Shown: piece after piece, positions 1 through 5,759 of the stretch
How positions within the stretch are numbered: the first letter of the stretch is position 1
Layout of the letters: each line of letters starts with the position of its first letter
Source: Crocinitomicaceae bacterium
GTDB lineage: Bacteria > Bacteroidota > Bacteroidia > Flavobacteriales_D > Crocinitomicaceae
NCBI GenBank assembly: GCA_003512365.1
Contig: DORI01000193.1
Coordinates: 1 to 8,503 of the forward strand
Length of the DNA: 8,503 nt
Reading direction: 5' to 3'
Made by a program: the position numbers and the translations under genes
The notes under the pieces: model-generated
Told to the model about the DNA's origin: nothing
Seen by the model: only the letters and a program-made list of their open reading frames with translations
Databases searched by the model: none

Positions 1-733
1 AAACATTACTTCCCATTGCATTAGTTGAAAGGAAATAGACATTTCCATAACCACCTGAAGCAAGTACTACAGCATGTGCCGCATGTCTTTCGATTTCTCC
101 AGTTACTAGATTTCTTGCAATTATTCCACGTGCTTTACCGTCCACAATTACAATGTCAAGCATTTCGTGACGGTGATACATTTTAACCCTTCCGAGACCA
201 ATTTGACGAGAGAGAGCAGAATAAGCACCTAATAAAAGTTGTTGGCCTGTTTGACCAGCCGCATAAAATGTTCGTTGAACTTGTGTACCACCAAAAGAAC
301 GATTGTCTAATAAACCACCGTATTCACGGGCAAAAGGAACACCTTGTGCAACACATTGATCGATAATATTACCTGAAACTTCTGCCAATCTGTGAACATT
401 GGCTTCACGAGCTCGGTAGTCACCTCCTTTAATGGTATCATAAAACAAACGATAAACGGAGTCACCATCATTTTGATAATTTTTCGCCGCATTAATTCCA
501 CCTTGGGCCGCAATAGAGTGTGCACGTCTTGGTGAATCTTGAAAACAGAAAGCACTTACGTTATAACCCATTTCACCTAAAGAGGCAGCCGCAGAAGCTC
601 CCGCTAGACCTGTTCCCACTACGATAACATCGATTTTTGGTCGGTTATTAGGAGCCACAAGTTTCATGTGATTTTTATGATTGGTCCATTTGTCGGCTAC
701 TGGACCCTCAGGAATTTTAGAATCTAATTTCAT
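1..733 (-). CDS. sdhA: Succinate dehydrogenase / fumarate reductase flavoprotein subunit SdhA (partial, N-terminal 244 residues)
   Basis: Catalytic flavoprotein of membrane complex II: oxidises succinate to fumarate (TCA cycle) and passes electrons through FAD to the iron-sulfur subunit. The frame stays open from the ATG at 733 to the left edge, so the C-terminal part is outside the window. Seen in the translation: a dinucleotide-binding GTGLAGASAA motif (about residues 40-49), then RRAHSIAAQGG (about 69-79), whose His72 matches the histidine that covalently binds FAD in this family, then GGTQVQRTFYAAGQTGQQ near residue 160, a conserved flavoprotein stretch, and VVLASGGYGNVY near the edge. 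The start lies 9 bases after the sdhC stop, with a purine-rich GGAAAAG between, so the two are co-transcribed. Gene order sdhC-sdhA without sdhD is that of the Bacteroidota/Bacillus b558-type enzyme; sdhB is expected just beyond the left edge (inference). Whether it works as SDH or fumarate reductase cannot be settled here. Confidence 0.96.
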   Translation of the reverse strand, partial: MKLDSKIPEGPVADKWTNHKNHMKLVAPNNRPKIDVIVVGTGLAGASAAASLGEMGYNVSAFCFQDSPRRAHSIAAQGGINAAKNYQNDGDSVYRLFYDTIKGGDYRAREANVHRLAEVSGNIIDQCVAQGVPFAREYGGLLDNRSFGGTQVQRTFYAAGQTGQQLLLGAYSALSRQIGLGRVKMYHRHEMLDIVIVDGKARGIIARNLVTGEIERHAAHAVVLASGGYGNVYFLSTNAMGSNV

Positions 734-742
734 ATTCTTTTC

Positions 743-1717
743 CTATTTGATAAAAATTAATATTGGAATCAATGCAAATAAAAGCGGTATGATTACAGCA
801 AAGCCTTGACCTGCTTTTTTAATCAAAATATTATATTTAGCGTGATTTAAACCAAGTGATTGAAAAGCTGATGCAAATCCATGCCATAAGTGAAAGGCAA
901 GCACTCCCATACTTATGACGTAAATAATCAAATAGAAAATTGCTCGAGGATTTTTGTCTTTGTTGAAAAATTGCATTACTACAGTATGTAGATCTTTATA
1001 CCCTTCATCTATTAATTCATCCTCTTTCATAGAATATTTCTCCATTGATTCTGTTTTGAATTTTTCAATATCTAATGGATTTATATTCTGACCTGTTTGT
1101 TCAGCTTGGTTCCGAGCCTTAATTATTTCTTGATTTATTTCATTTTCTAAAGAAGCATTAAATTTTTTAGAACTGTAAAATATTTTTTCCCCTTCAATCT
1201 TTCCTTTTTCTCTAATATCTTTTACCGAGATTTGTTTTTTATTTAGAGTATAATATACAGTATCTTTTGCTGTTTGAGAGTAATATGTGTGTAGCGGTAT
1301 TTCTTCTGAAATTTTCATCTTCCACCAAAAATTAGCCATGTGCGTGACAATAAATACCAAAATTAAAGACCCCAAGATTGCCATCCATCTCGACGGTAAA
1401 GAGGAGTTTGCTGAAGGATTGTTGTAAACATAGTTAACAGGTCTTGCCTTTTTATTTTGTATTGTCAACAAAATCCCGTCAACAGCATGAAATATGATGG
1501 AGGCATAAGTTATGTATGACATAATTTTAATAAAAATATTATGTCCCATAAAATAGGCGTATTCATTGAAGGCACGGCGTCCTTCCTCTCCAGTTTTCAT
1601 AATTAATTGCAAATTTCCGAGTAGGTGGCCTACTAAAAATAAACACAAGAATAGACCAGTTACAGCCATCCAGTACTTTTTGGCAATCGAAGACTTAATT
1701 AATGCGGAATTACTCAT
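743..1717 (-). CDS. sdhC: Succinate dehydrogenase cytochrome b558 subunit SdhC with a large hydrophilic insertion
   Basis: Membrane anchor of complex II; in this family five helices carry two haems b and pass electrons to menaquinone. Hydrophobic segments are visible at about residues 16-39, 61-86, 112-132, 258-281 and 301-323. Candidate haem-ligand histidines are H31 (VGHLLGN), H77 (FHAVDG), H126 (VTHMANFWW) and H276 (AFHLWHGF), followed by the typical SAFQSLGLNH (284-292). The spacing H31-H77-H126 is normal, but H126-H276 is 150 residues, where relatives have about 40. Residues about 135-250, rich in Lys, Glu, Asn and Gln, form an extra soluble domain between helices 3 and 4. With the N-terminus in the cytoplasm, this loop would be periplasmic. 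At 324 residues the protein is about 80-100 longer than usual for the family. The reading frame is open throughout, so this is not a frameshift. It begins the sdh operon; a TAAATTTG element lies 23 bases upstream. Confidence 0.93.
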   Translation of the reverse strand: MSNSALIKSSIAKKYWMAVTGLFLCLFLVGHLLGNLQLIMKTGEEGRRAFNEYAYFMGHNIFIKIMSYITYASIIFHAVDGILLTIQNKKARPVNYVYNNPSANSSLPSRWMAILGSLILVFIVTHMANFWWKMKISEEIPLHTYYSQTAKDTVYYTLNKKQISVKDIREKGKIEGEKIFYSSKKFNASLENEINQEIIKARNQAEQTGQNINPLDIEKFKTESMEKYSMKEDELIDEGYKDLHTVVMQFFNKDKNPRAIFYLIIYVISMGVLAFHLWHGFASAFQSLGLNHAKYNILIKKAGQGFAVIIPLLFALIPILIFIK

Positions 1718-1740
1718 AAGATGATAACTTTATTCGTTTG

Positions 1741-1748
1741 CAAATTTA
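1741..1748 (-). promoter_or_regulatory. Possible -7 promoter element of the sdh operon (TAAATTTG)
   Basis: The minus strand reads TAAATTTG, an exact match to the Bacteroidota -7 consensus TAnnTTTG, 23 bases before the sdhC ATG and inside the 76-base gap after the LD-carboxypeptidase gene. No TTG lies at the expected 17-23 base distance upstream; the nearest is only 10 bases away. The call therefore rests on one element plus its position. Confidence 0.35.
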
Positions 1749-1793
1749 ATGTATTGAACAACTAATTTTTAATTAAGTTCTTATTTAGAACAA

Positions 1794-2690
1794 TTATAGA
1801 TAAGTCAATTGAATTTCCTCCTTTGATACTGAAAATAGAACATTTGCTCCGATAATCATAGCGCGATTGTCTTCAAAGTGTCCACAAGGAAAATCAAAAG
1901 CGATGGGGATTTTGGAAAAATTAAAATGTTGCAGAATAATATCTTGAACGGATAATCCAATGGAATCAGTAGTATCTTCCATATCTGTCATCCCACCGAT
2001 AATCAATCCTTTAATTAAGTCGAATACCCCAGCTTTTTTTAATGCAAATAGCATTCTGTCAAGGTGATACAGTTGTTCTGATAAATCCTCGATAAACAGA
2101 ATAGCATCTTTAAACTGGAAGCTATCTTTTGTGGCTAACAAGGAGTAAATAATGCTAAGATTTCCTCCAATAAGTGTGCCTTCGGCACGTCCATGTTTTG
2201 CTGAATTGGTAGTTGGATAAGAGATTTTAATTTCTCGATCACATAAAGAATCCATAAGCGTTTGCAATGCCTCTGGTGAATTACTCGTGTAGTTAACTGG
2301 CATAGTGCCATGAATGGATTGAATACCTAAATTAAAGAGTCGATGATGAAAAACGGTAATGTCACTAAAACCAACGAGCCATTTTGGTTGCCTTAACATT
2401 GCTGCCCAATTCAAACTGTCAAGAATTCGAATTGATCCGTAACCACCTCTTGCACAAATAATGGCTTTCACCTCTTCGTTATCTATTCCGCTCTGTAGGT
2501 CCATCGTTCTTTCGTGATCGGATCCAGAAAAGTATCCATATTTACACGTACAGTTGGGCGAAACTAATACCCTAAAACCTTGATTATAAAAAAAATCTAC
2601 TGCGTAATCCACAAAAGTGTTTTCGATAGCTTTAGCCGGCGCAGTAATGTATATTAAATCTCCGGGAACGAGAGCTTTAGGTTTTATCAT
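1794..2690 (-). CDS. LD-carboxypeptidase (peptidase family S66), muropeptide recycling
   Basis: Cytoplasmic serine peptidase that removes the terminal D-alanine from L,D-linked murein tetrapeptides during cell-wall recycling. The 298 residues match the family length, and there is no signal peptide. Seen: N-terminal GDLIYITAPA (10-19), CARGGYGSIRILDSL (79-93), then VGFSDITVFHH with Ser109 in the position of the nucleophile (GxSDxT). The catalytic-triad partners are Glu201 (LFIEDLSEQLYHLDRML) and His271 (FPCGHFEDNRAMIIGA). All three triad residues are present, so it should be active. The related MccF immunity peptidases share the fold, but the compact length and housekeeping neighbours favour the LdcA role. 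The ATG overlaps the ispD stop by four bases (ATGA, 2687-2690), which fixes the start and implies translational coupling to ispD. Confidence 0.93.
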   Translation of the reverse strand: MIKPKALVPGDLIYITAPAKAIENTFVDYAVDFFYNQGFRVLVSPNCTCKYGYFSGSDHERTMDLQSGIDNEEVKAIICARGGYGSIRILDSLNWAAMLRQPKWLVGFSDITVFHHRLFNLGIQSIHGTMPVNYTSNSPEALQTLMDSLCDREIKISYPTTNSAKHGRAEGTLIGGNLSIIYSLLATKDSFQFKDAILFIEDLSEQLYHLDRMLFALKKAGVFDLIKGLIIGGMTDMEDTTDSIGLSVQDIILQHFNFSKIPIAFDFPCGHFEDNRAMIIGANVLFSVSKEEIQLTYL

Positions 2691-3358
2691 TTGTTTTTGG
2701 CGATTAATGTTTCAGCAATCAACATATCCAAACGAGTGGTTATTTTTATGTTTTCTTCATTTCCGGGAACCAAATGGACAGGTATATTCATTTTTTCGGC
2801 AAGACTTGCATCATCGGTGAAGGAGATATTATATGGTTGCTCGTACAATGTCTTTAATACTTGACTTCGAAAGCACTGTGGAGTTTGAATCAACCTAAAC
2901 TCGTCTCTTTTTACTGAAAAGTTCTTGTCATTAGTTACTTGACGAATGGATTCTTTAATAGGAATTGCAGGTACCACAACCTCATATTTTTCTAATTCTT
3001 GAAAACAAGACTTAATAACAGCCTGTGAGGTAAATGGCCGCACACCATCATGAACTGCCACAACTTCACCTGTTACTCTTTTCAATGCATTTTTTATAGA
3101 ATCAAAGCGCTCTTCTCCTCCACTGATAACTAAATGAGGTACTCGGAAATAATGTTTTTCTACTAAAGTTTCCCAATATCCTTTCCAATCTACAGGAAGC
3201 GTCAATAGAATTTCTATATTTTCATCAAAACGATAAAACAATTCAATGGTATGCATAAGGATGGGTTTTGTACCCAGCAACAAAAATTGTTTGGGTAAGT
3301 CACTGCCCATTCTTTTTCCAATACCACCAGCTGTAATTATAACACTTCTGCTTGTCAT
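2687..3358 (-). CDS. ispD: 2-C-methyl-D-erythritol 4-phosphate cytidylyltransferase IspD
   Basis: Third enzyme of the non-mevalonate (MEP) isoprenoid pathway: CTP plus methylerythritol 4-phosphate gives CDP-methylerythritol and pyrophosphate, in the cytoplasm. The 223 residues are the usual length. Seen in order: nucleotide-binding ITAGGIGKRMGSDLPKQF (8-25), with R16 and K23 at the positions of the conserved catalytic Arg and Lys; SGGEERFDSIKNAL (79-92); VAVHDGVRPF (100-109), with D104 and R107; VPAIPIKESI (129-138); RLIQTPQCFR (155-164); FTDDAS (180-185); and ENIKIT (202-207), whose Lys205 is the substrate-binding lysine of the family. Nothing essential is missing. The start lies 13 bases after the lipid kinase stop and the end overlaps the LD-carboxypeptidase start, so it sits inside the sigma-factor-led cluster. 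ispF is not adjacent in this window. Confidence 0.96.
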   Translation of the reverse strand: MTSRSVIITAGGIGKRMGSDLPKQFLLLGTKPILMHTIELFYRFDENIEILLTLPVDWKGYWETLVEKHYFRVPHLVISGGEERFDSIKNALKRVTGEVVAVHDGVRPFTSQAVIKSCFQELEKYEVVVPAIPIKESIRQVTNDKNFSVKRDEFRLIQTPQCFRSQVLKTLYEQPYNISFTDDASLAEKMNIPVHLVPGNEENIKITTRLDMLIAETLIAKNK

Positions 3359-3371
3359 TACTCAAATCTAC

Positions 3372-4259
3372 TCAATTTTTTAAAAATCCGATAAATAAAG
3401 GAAACTTATACGAAGACATTCCAATTTTGAAATTCTTTCCGCTCAGAAGTTCTCCATCGCATTCTCCGAAAATAGTATCCGGTGAAGAGACATTAATGTT
3501 GGTATCGGCGCCATAAATGACCTCTTTGTGCTTTAGTTTATTACCTTTCCTAAGGTTACCTAGGTTTTTTATGTAATCGAATAAGGAGACTTTTCCAAAA
3601 AAAGCAAAATGTAAAATTCCGTCTTGGACGTTTGCATCGGGTTGAATAATTAAACCATCACCAAACATCGGTCCGTTGCAAATGGCAATCATCAACGATT
3701 TTCCTTTGATTTCTTTTGTGTCAGATAGGAGATGGAGCTCTTTTTTTCGAAACGAAAAAAATGCCTGTATAATGGACAAGGCATATGAAAATGTTGGACC
3801 AAAAGTCTTTCTGTTTTTATTGAGTTTGAGTACTACGTCACCTCCGAATCCTAAGTCGCAAATATTGACAAAATACCGTAAAGAACTATCAATTTGTATA
3901 TAAGGCAAATCAACTGTAAGAATCTTTGGTTGTTTGATGCAGTCAATGAAATTATCAAAATTCACTTTGGATTCAACTCCTCTAACAAAATCATTTCCGG
4001 TTCCGTATGGAATAATTGCTAGTTGTGGTTTACTTGAGTTTCTTACCCAACCATTTATGACTTCATTCACTGTTCCATCGCCGCCGATGATTAAAATGAG
4101 CTCTTCATTCACCTTTTCAGCAATTTCGCTTGCATGCATTGAGGAATTTGTTTCCGACAGCACAAACCCATTTCCCAACTCTAATCGACATTTGGAAATA
4201 AATGCTAGAAAACGTTTTGATTTCTTTTTGCTTCCATTGAATATGCAGTGAACGGTCAT
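3372..4259 (-). CDS. Diacylglycerol kinase-like lipid kinase (DAGK catalytic domain / YegS family)
   Basis: Soluble or membrane-peripheral lipid kinase that phosphorylates diacylglycerol or a related lipid using ATP; the actual substrate is not predictable. Residues are numbered from a GTG at 4262. Seen: ILIIGGDGTVNEVING (56-71), the GGDGT nucleotide-binding loop; IPYGTGNDFVRG (84-95), the GTGND motif; DLGFGGDVV (136-144); NGPMFGDGLIIQPDANVQDGIL (196-217), the C-terminal beta-domain signature with Gly, Pro, Asp and Asp-Gly; and GECDGE (266-271), the usual C-terminal motif. About 295 residues is typical. Two adjacent start codons exist: GTG at 4262 and ATG at 4259. I chose the ATG, since no ribosome-binding site separates them. 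The gene lies about 20 bases after the anti-sigma-like gene and 13 before ispD. The Bacteroidota homologues I know of have only this general annotation. Confidence 0.92.
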   Translation of the reverse strand: MTVHCIFNGSKKKSKRFLAFISKCRLELGNGFVLSETNSSMHASEIAEKVNEELILIIGGDGTVNEVINGWVRNSSKPQLAIIPYGTGNDFVRGVESKVNFDNFIDCIKQPKILTVDLPYIQIDSSLRYFVNICDLGFGGDVVLKLNKNRKTFGPTFSYALSIIQAFFSFRKKELHLLSDTKEIKGKSLMIAICNGPMFGDGLIIQPDANVQDGILHFAFFGKVSLFDYIKNLGNLRKGNKLKHKEVIYGADTNINVSSPDTIFGECDGELLSGKNFKIGMSSYKFPLFIGFLKN

Positions 4260-4282
4260 CACGGCATAAAATTAACAGGAAC

Positions 4283-5107
4283 TTAGTAGTTAACTTCTAG
4301 TTTACTGTATTTTTTATAAGTTAAGCCATTTTTGTCTAGACCAGTAATAAAGTAAATATAACTTCCGGTTGGCACTAGATCGCCATTTTTATCTAAACCA
4401 TCCCAGGTAAATTCTTCACCGGTGAATGAGTATACTACTTGGCCTTTGTTATTTAAAACAACAACTGAGGCCTCCCTCAGTTTTGAGATATCAACAGTGA
4501 GGATATCGTTAGCTCCATCATTGTTTGGTGTAAAGATATTTGGAAGAACTAAATCCAATGTACTCGATTGAGGAAGTTTAATGTCCTCATTTGAAGGGGT
4601 TTGGTTATTTATACTAGTTCCGTTCGAAACAATTGGTTGTGGATTAACATCATCGAGCTGTTCCACTTTTTTCTCCGACTTACTTTCTTTAAAGTTCTCT
4701 GTAATAAATTGTGTGTTGTTTTCGTCAACCAAAGGATTGTTATTGCCTTCCAAAATAACCTCAGAAATCTTGGATGGATATGTAATTTCCTCTTTTTTGG
4801 TGGTTTCCTTAATCTCTGTGGAGCTCGTTGTTTCCTTTTTAAGCTCTTCAGGTTGCTTTGGAGTTTCAATTGTTTGTATTTCTTGTTGGTGCTTATCAGC
4901 CGAATAAAAGAGAACGCCGGTTACTGTTGCTGCCACAACCGAAACTCCAATTGCAATTTTCGTCAATACACTAATGCCTGTGCCTACGGTTGCAGAGCCG
5001 GTAGAAATCGAAGATGAGACATTAGACCAAATGTCTGCACGCACAGGTGAATCCAAGTTGTCTAACTTGCTTTTAAATAAATCATTAAATAAATCTCTTT
5101 CTTCCAT
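4283..5107 (-). CDS. Putative anti-sigma factor: single-pass membrane protein with C-terminal gliding-motility-associated (CHU_C / T9SS type B-like) domain
   Basis: 274 residues in three parts. Residues 1-45 are a short hydrophilic segment (LFNDLFKSKLDNLDSPVRA then DIWSNV), a pattern found in Bacteroidota proteins encoded right after ECF sigma genes. Residues about 47-69 are one hydrophobic helix. Residues 70-180 are a Glu/Lys/Thr/Ser-rich linker without Cys. Residues about 183-274 hold LPNIFTPNNDGANDIL, VVVLNNKGQVVYSF, FTWDGLDKNGDLVPTGSYIY and a C-terminal beta strand, which is the CHU_C (gliding motility-associated C-terminal) domain. There is no N-terminal signal peptide, so the protein should sit in the inner membrane with the CHU_C domain in the periplasm. 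Its start codon overlaps the sigma stop by one base (TAATG), strong evidence for a functional pair. The anti-sigma role is inferred from context and architecture; no classical zinc-binding (ZAS) motif is visible. It could instead be a structural envelope protein. Confidence 0.75.
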   Translation of the reverse strand: MEERDLFNDLFKSKLDNLDSPVRADIWSNVSSSISTGSATVGTGISVLTKIAIGVSVVAATVTGVLFYSADKHQQEIQTIETPKQPEELKKETTSSTEIKETTKKEEITYPSKISEVILEGNNNPLVDENNTQFITENFKESKSEKKVEQLDDVNPQPIVSNGTSINNQTPSNEDIKLPQSSTLDLVLPNIFTPNNDGANDILTVDISKLREASVVVLNNKGQVVYSFTGEEFTWDGLDKNGDLVPTGSYIYFITGLDKNGLTYKKYSKLEVNY

Positions 5108-5631
5108 TATTTTTTTTCTATTCGTTCTCTCAAGTAAGCCCTTGCTCTTAGGTATTGCGATTTGGATGTGCTTTCTGTTATATTGAGGTGTTGTGCAATT
5201 TCTTGATGGCTAAAGCCTTCAATCGCAAACATATTGAATACCACTCGGTAGCCGTCCGGCATTTTTTGGATGAGATTTAATAATTCTGCAGCCGCCATAT
5301 GCTCAAGAGTTTTATCATCTGACGTTAATTTATATTCAACATCATCCGTCGACTGAACTCCAATTAGTTTTGAATTTTTTCTAATTTGATCCAGGCAGGT
5401 ATTTACGATGATACGCCTTATCCAACCTTCTAATGAACCTTCGTTTTTGTATCGATCTAAGTAATGAAAAACTTTAATCATTGCATCTTGCAACATATCT
5501 TCAGCTTCTTCGCTGCTTTTCATGTACCGCAAACAAACGGTCATCATTTTGGGGGCAAACTTGTCAAAAAACGCTTTTTGTGCTTTTGGATTTCCTTTTA
5601 AACAATCGGAGACGAGTGTAATTTCATCCAT
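5107..5631 (-). CDS. ECF-type RNA polymerase sigma factor (sigma-70 family)
   Basis: Alternative sigma factor that directs RNA polymerase to a specific regulon. The 174 residues contain only regions 2 and 4, as in ECF sigmas. Region 2 is about residues 15-88: FDKFAPKMMTVCLRYMKS, then the 2.2 core EEAEDMLQDAMIKVFHYLDRY, and 2.3/2.4 SLEGWIRRIIVNTCLDQIRK. Region 4 is about 112-172: LLNLIQKMPDGYRVVFNMFAIEGFSHQEIAQHLNIT, followed by the recognition helix ESTSKSQYLRARAYLRERI. The start ATG at 5631 is the first in frame and precedes region 2 by the usual distance. It is followed with a one-base overlap by the membrane protein at 4283-5107, its likely anti-sigma. A promoter of primary-sigma type (TAAGTTTG at 5679-5672) lies upstream. 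The target regulon is unknown; the neighbouring envelope genes are candidates. Confidence 0.94.
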   Translation of the reverse strand: MDEITLVSDCLKGNPKAQKAFFDKFAPKMMTVCLRYMKSSEEAEDMLQDAMIKVFHYLDRYKNEGSLEGWIRRIIVNTCLDQIRKNSKLIGVQSTDDVEYKLTSDDKTLEHMAAAELLNLIQKMPDGYRVVFNMFAIEGFSHQEIAQHLNITESTSKSQYLRARAYLRERIEKK

Positions 5632-5671
5632 AATGCGTTTTGTAGACTTAAAAATTAAACTAAAAGTTGCA

Positions 5672-5706
5672 CAAACTTATTTTTTTTTTGAAAGTAACGA
5701 TACAAA
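5672..5706 (-). promoter_or_regulatory. Probable promoter of the sigma-factor operon (TTTG ... TAAGTTTG)
   Basis: On the minus strand TAAGTTTG (5679-5672) matches the Bacteroidota -7 consensus TAnnTTTG exactly. A TTTG (5706-5703) lies 23 bases further upstream, at the long end of the accepted spacing for the -33 TTG. A run of ten A residues (5689-5680, minus strand) sits directly upstream of the -7 box. Transcription would begin around 5666, giving a leader of about 35 bases before the sigma ATG. This is a primary-sigma type promoter, so the ECF gene need not depend on itself. Confidence 0.5.
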
Positions 5707-5727
5707 GTACTCTAAAAAAGTCATATT

Positions 5728-5747
5728 ATTAAGCGAAAGGCGCTAAT
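5728..5747. repeat. Small inverted repeat upstream of the plus-strand thioredoxin-like gene
   Basis: ATTAAGCG (5728-5735) and CGCTAAT (5741-5747) pair as a seven-base stem with one bulged A and the five-base loop AAAGG. It ends 12 bases before the ATG at 5760. It could be a leader hairpin of the plus-strand operon or an operator site in the divergent region. It is not followed by a T run on the plus strand, so it is not a terminator. No TAnnTTTG element was found for the plus-strand genes; the nearest is an imperfect TAATTTAG at 5744-5751. Confidence 0.3.
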
Positions 5748-5759
5748 TTAGATTATATT

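Noticed and set aside
307..555. 82-codon open frame on the minus strand inside sdhA
   Set aside because: It is out of frame with the SdhA sequence, which is conserved over the whole interval 1-733.
1754..1780. AT-rich inverted repeat (AACTTAATT / AATTAGTT) between the LD-carboxypeptidase gene and sdhC as a terminator
   Set aside because: The stem is nearly all A-T with a bulge, and no T run follows on the minus strand. It is not distinguishable from base composition, so termination before sdhC remains undecided.
3363..3370. TAGATTTG on the minus strand just before ispD, matching the TAnnTTTG -7 consensus
   Set aside because: No TTG 17-23 bases upstream, and transcription would begin on or next to the ispD ATG. 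In AT-rich DNA this six-fixed-base motif arises often by chance, and ispD is tightly packed behind the lipid kinase gene.
4260..4262. GTG as the start of the lipid kinase gene
   Set aside because: It lies directly before an ATG (4259). Both are possible, but the ATG is the more likely initiator and loses only one residue.
4601..5017. Open frames of 108 and 138 codons on the plus strand opposite the anti-sigma-like gene, and one of 86 codons in another minus frame
   Set aside because: They lie wholly within the low-complexity Glu/Lys/Thr linker coding region, their translations are Cys/Phe-rich or Arg/Lys-rich without any domain, and the minus-strand gene has a clear CHU_C domain and a coupled start.
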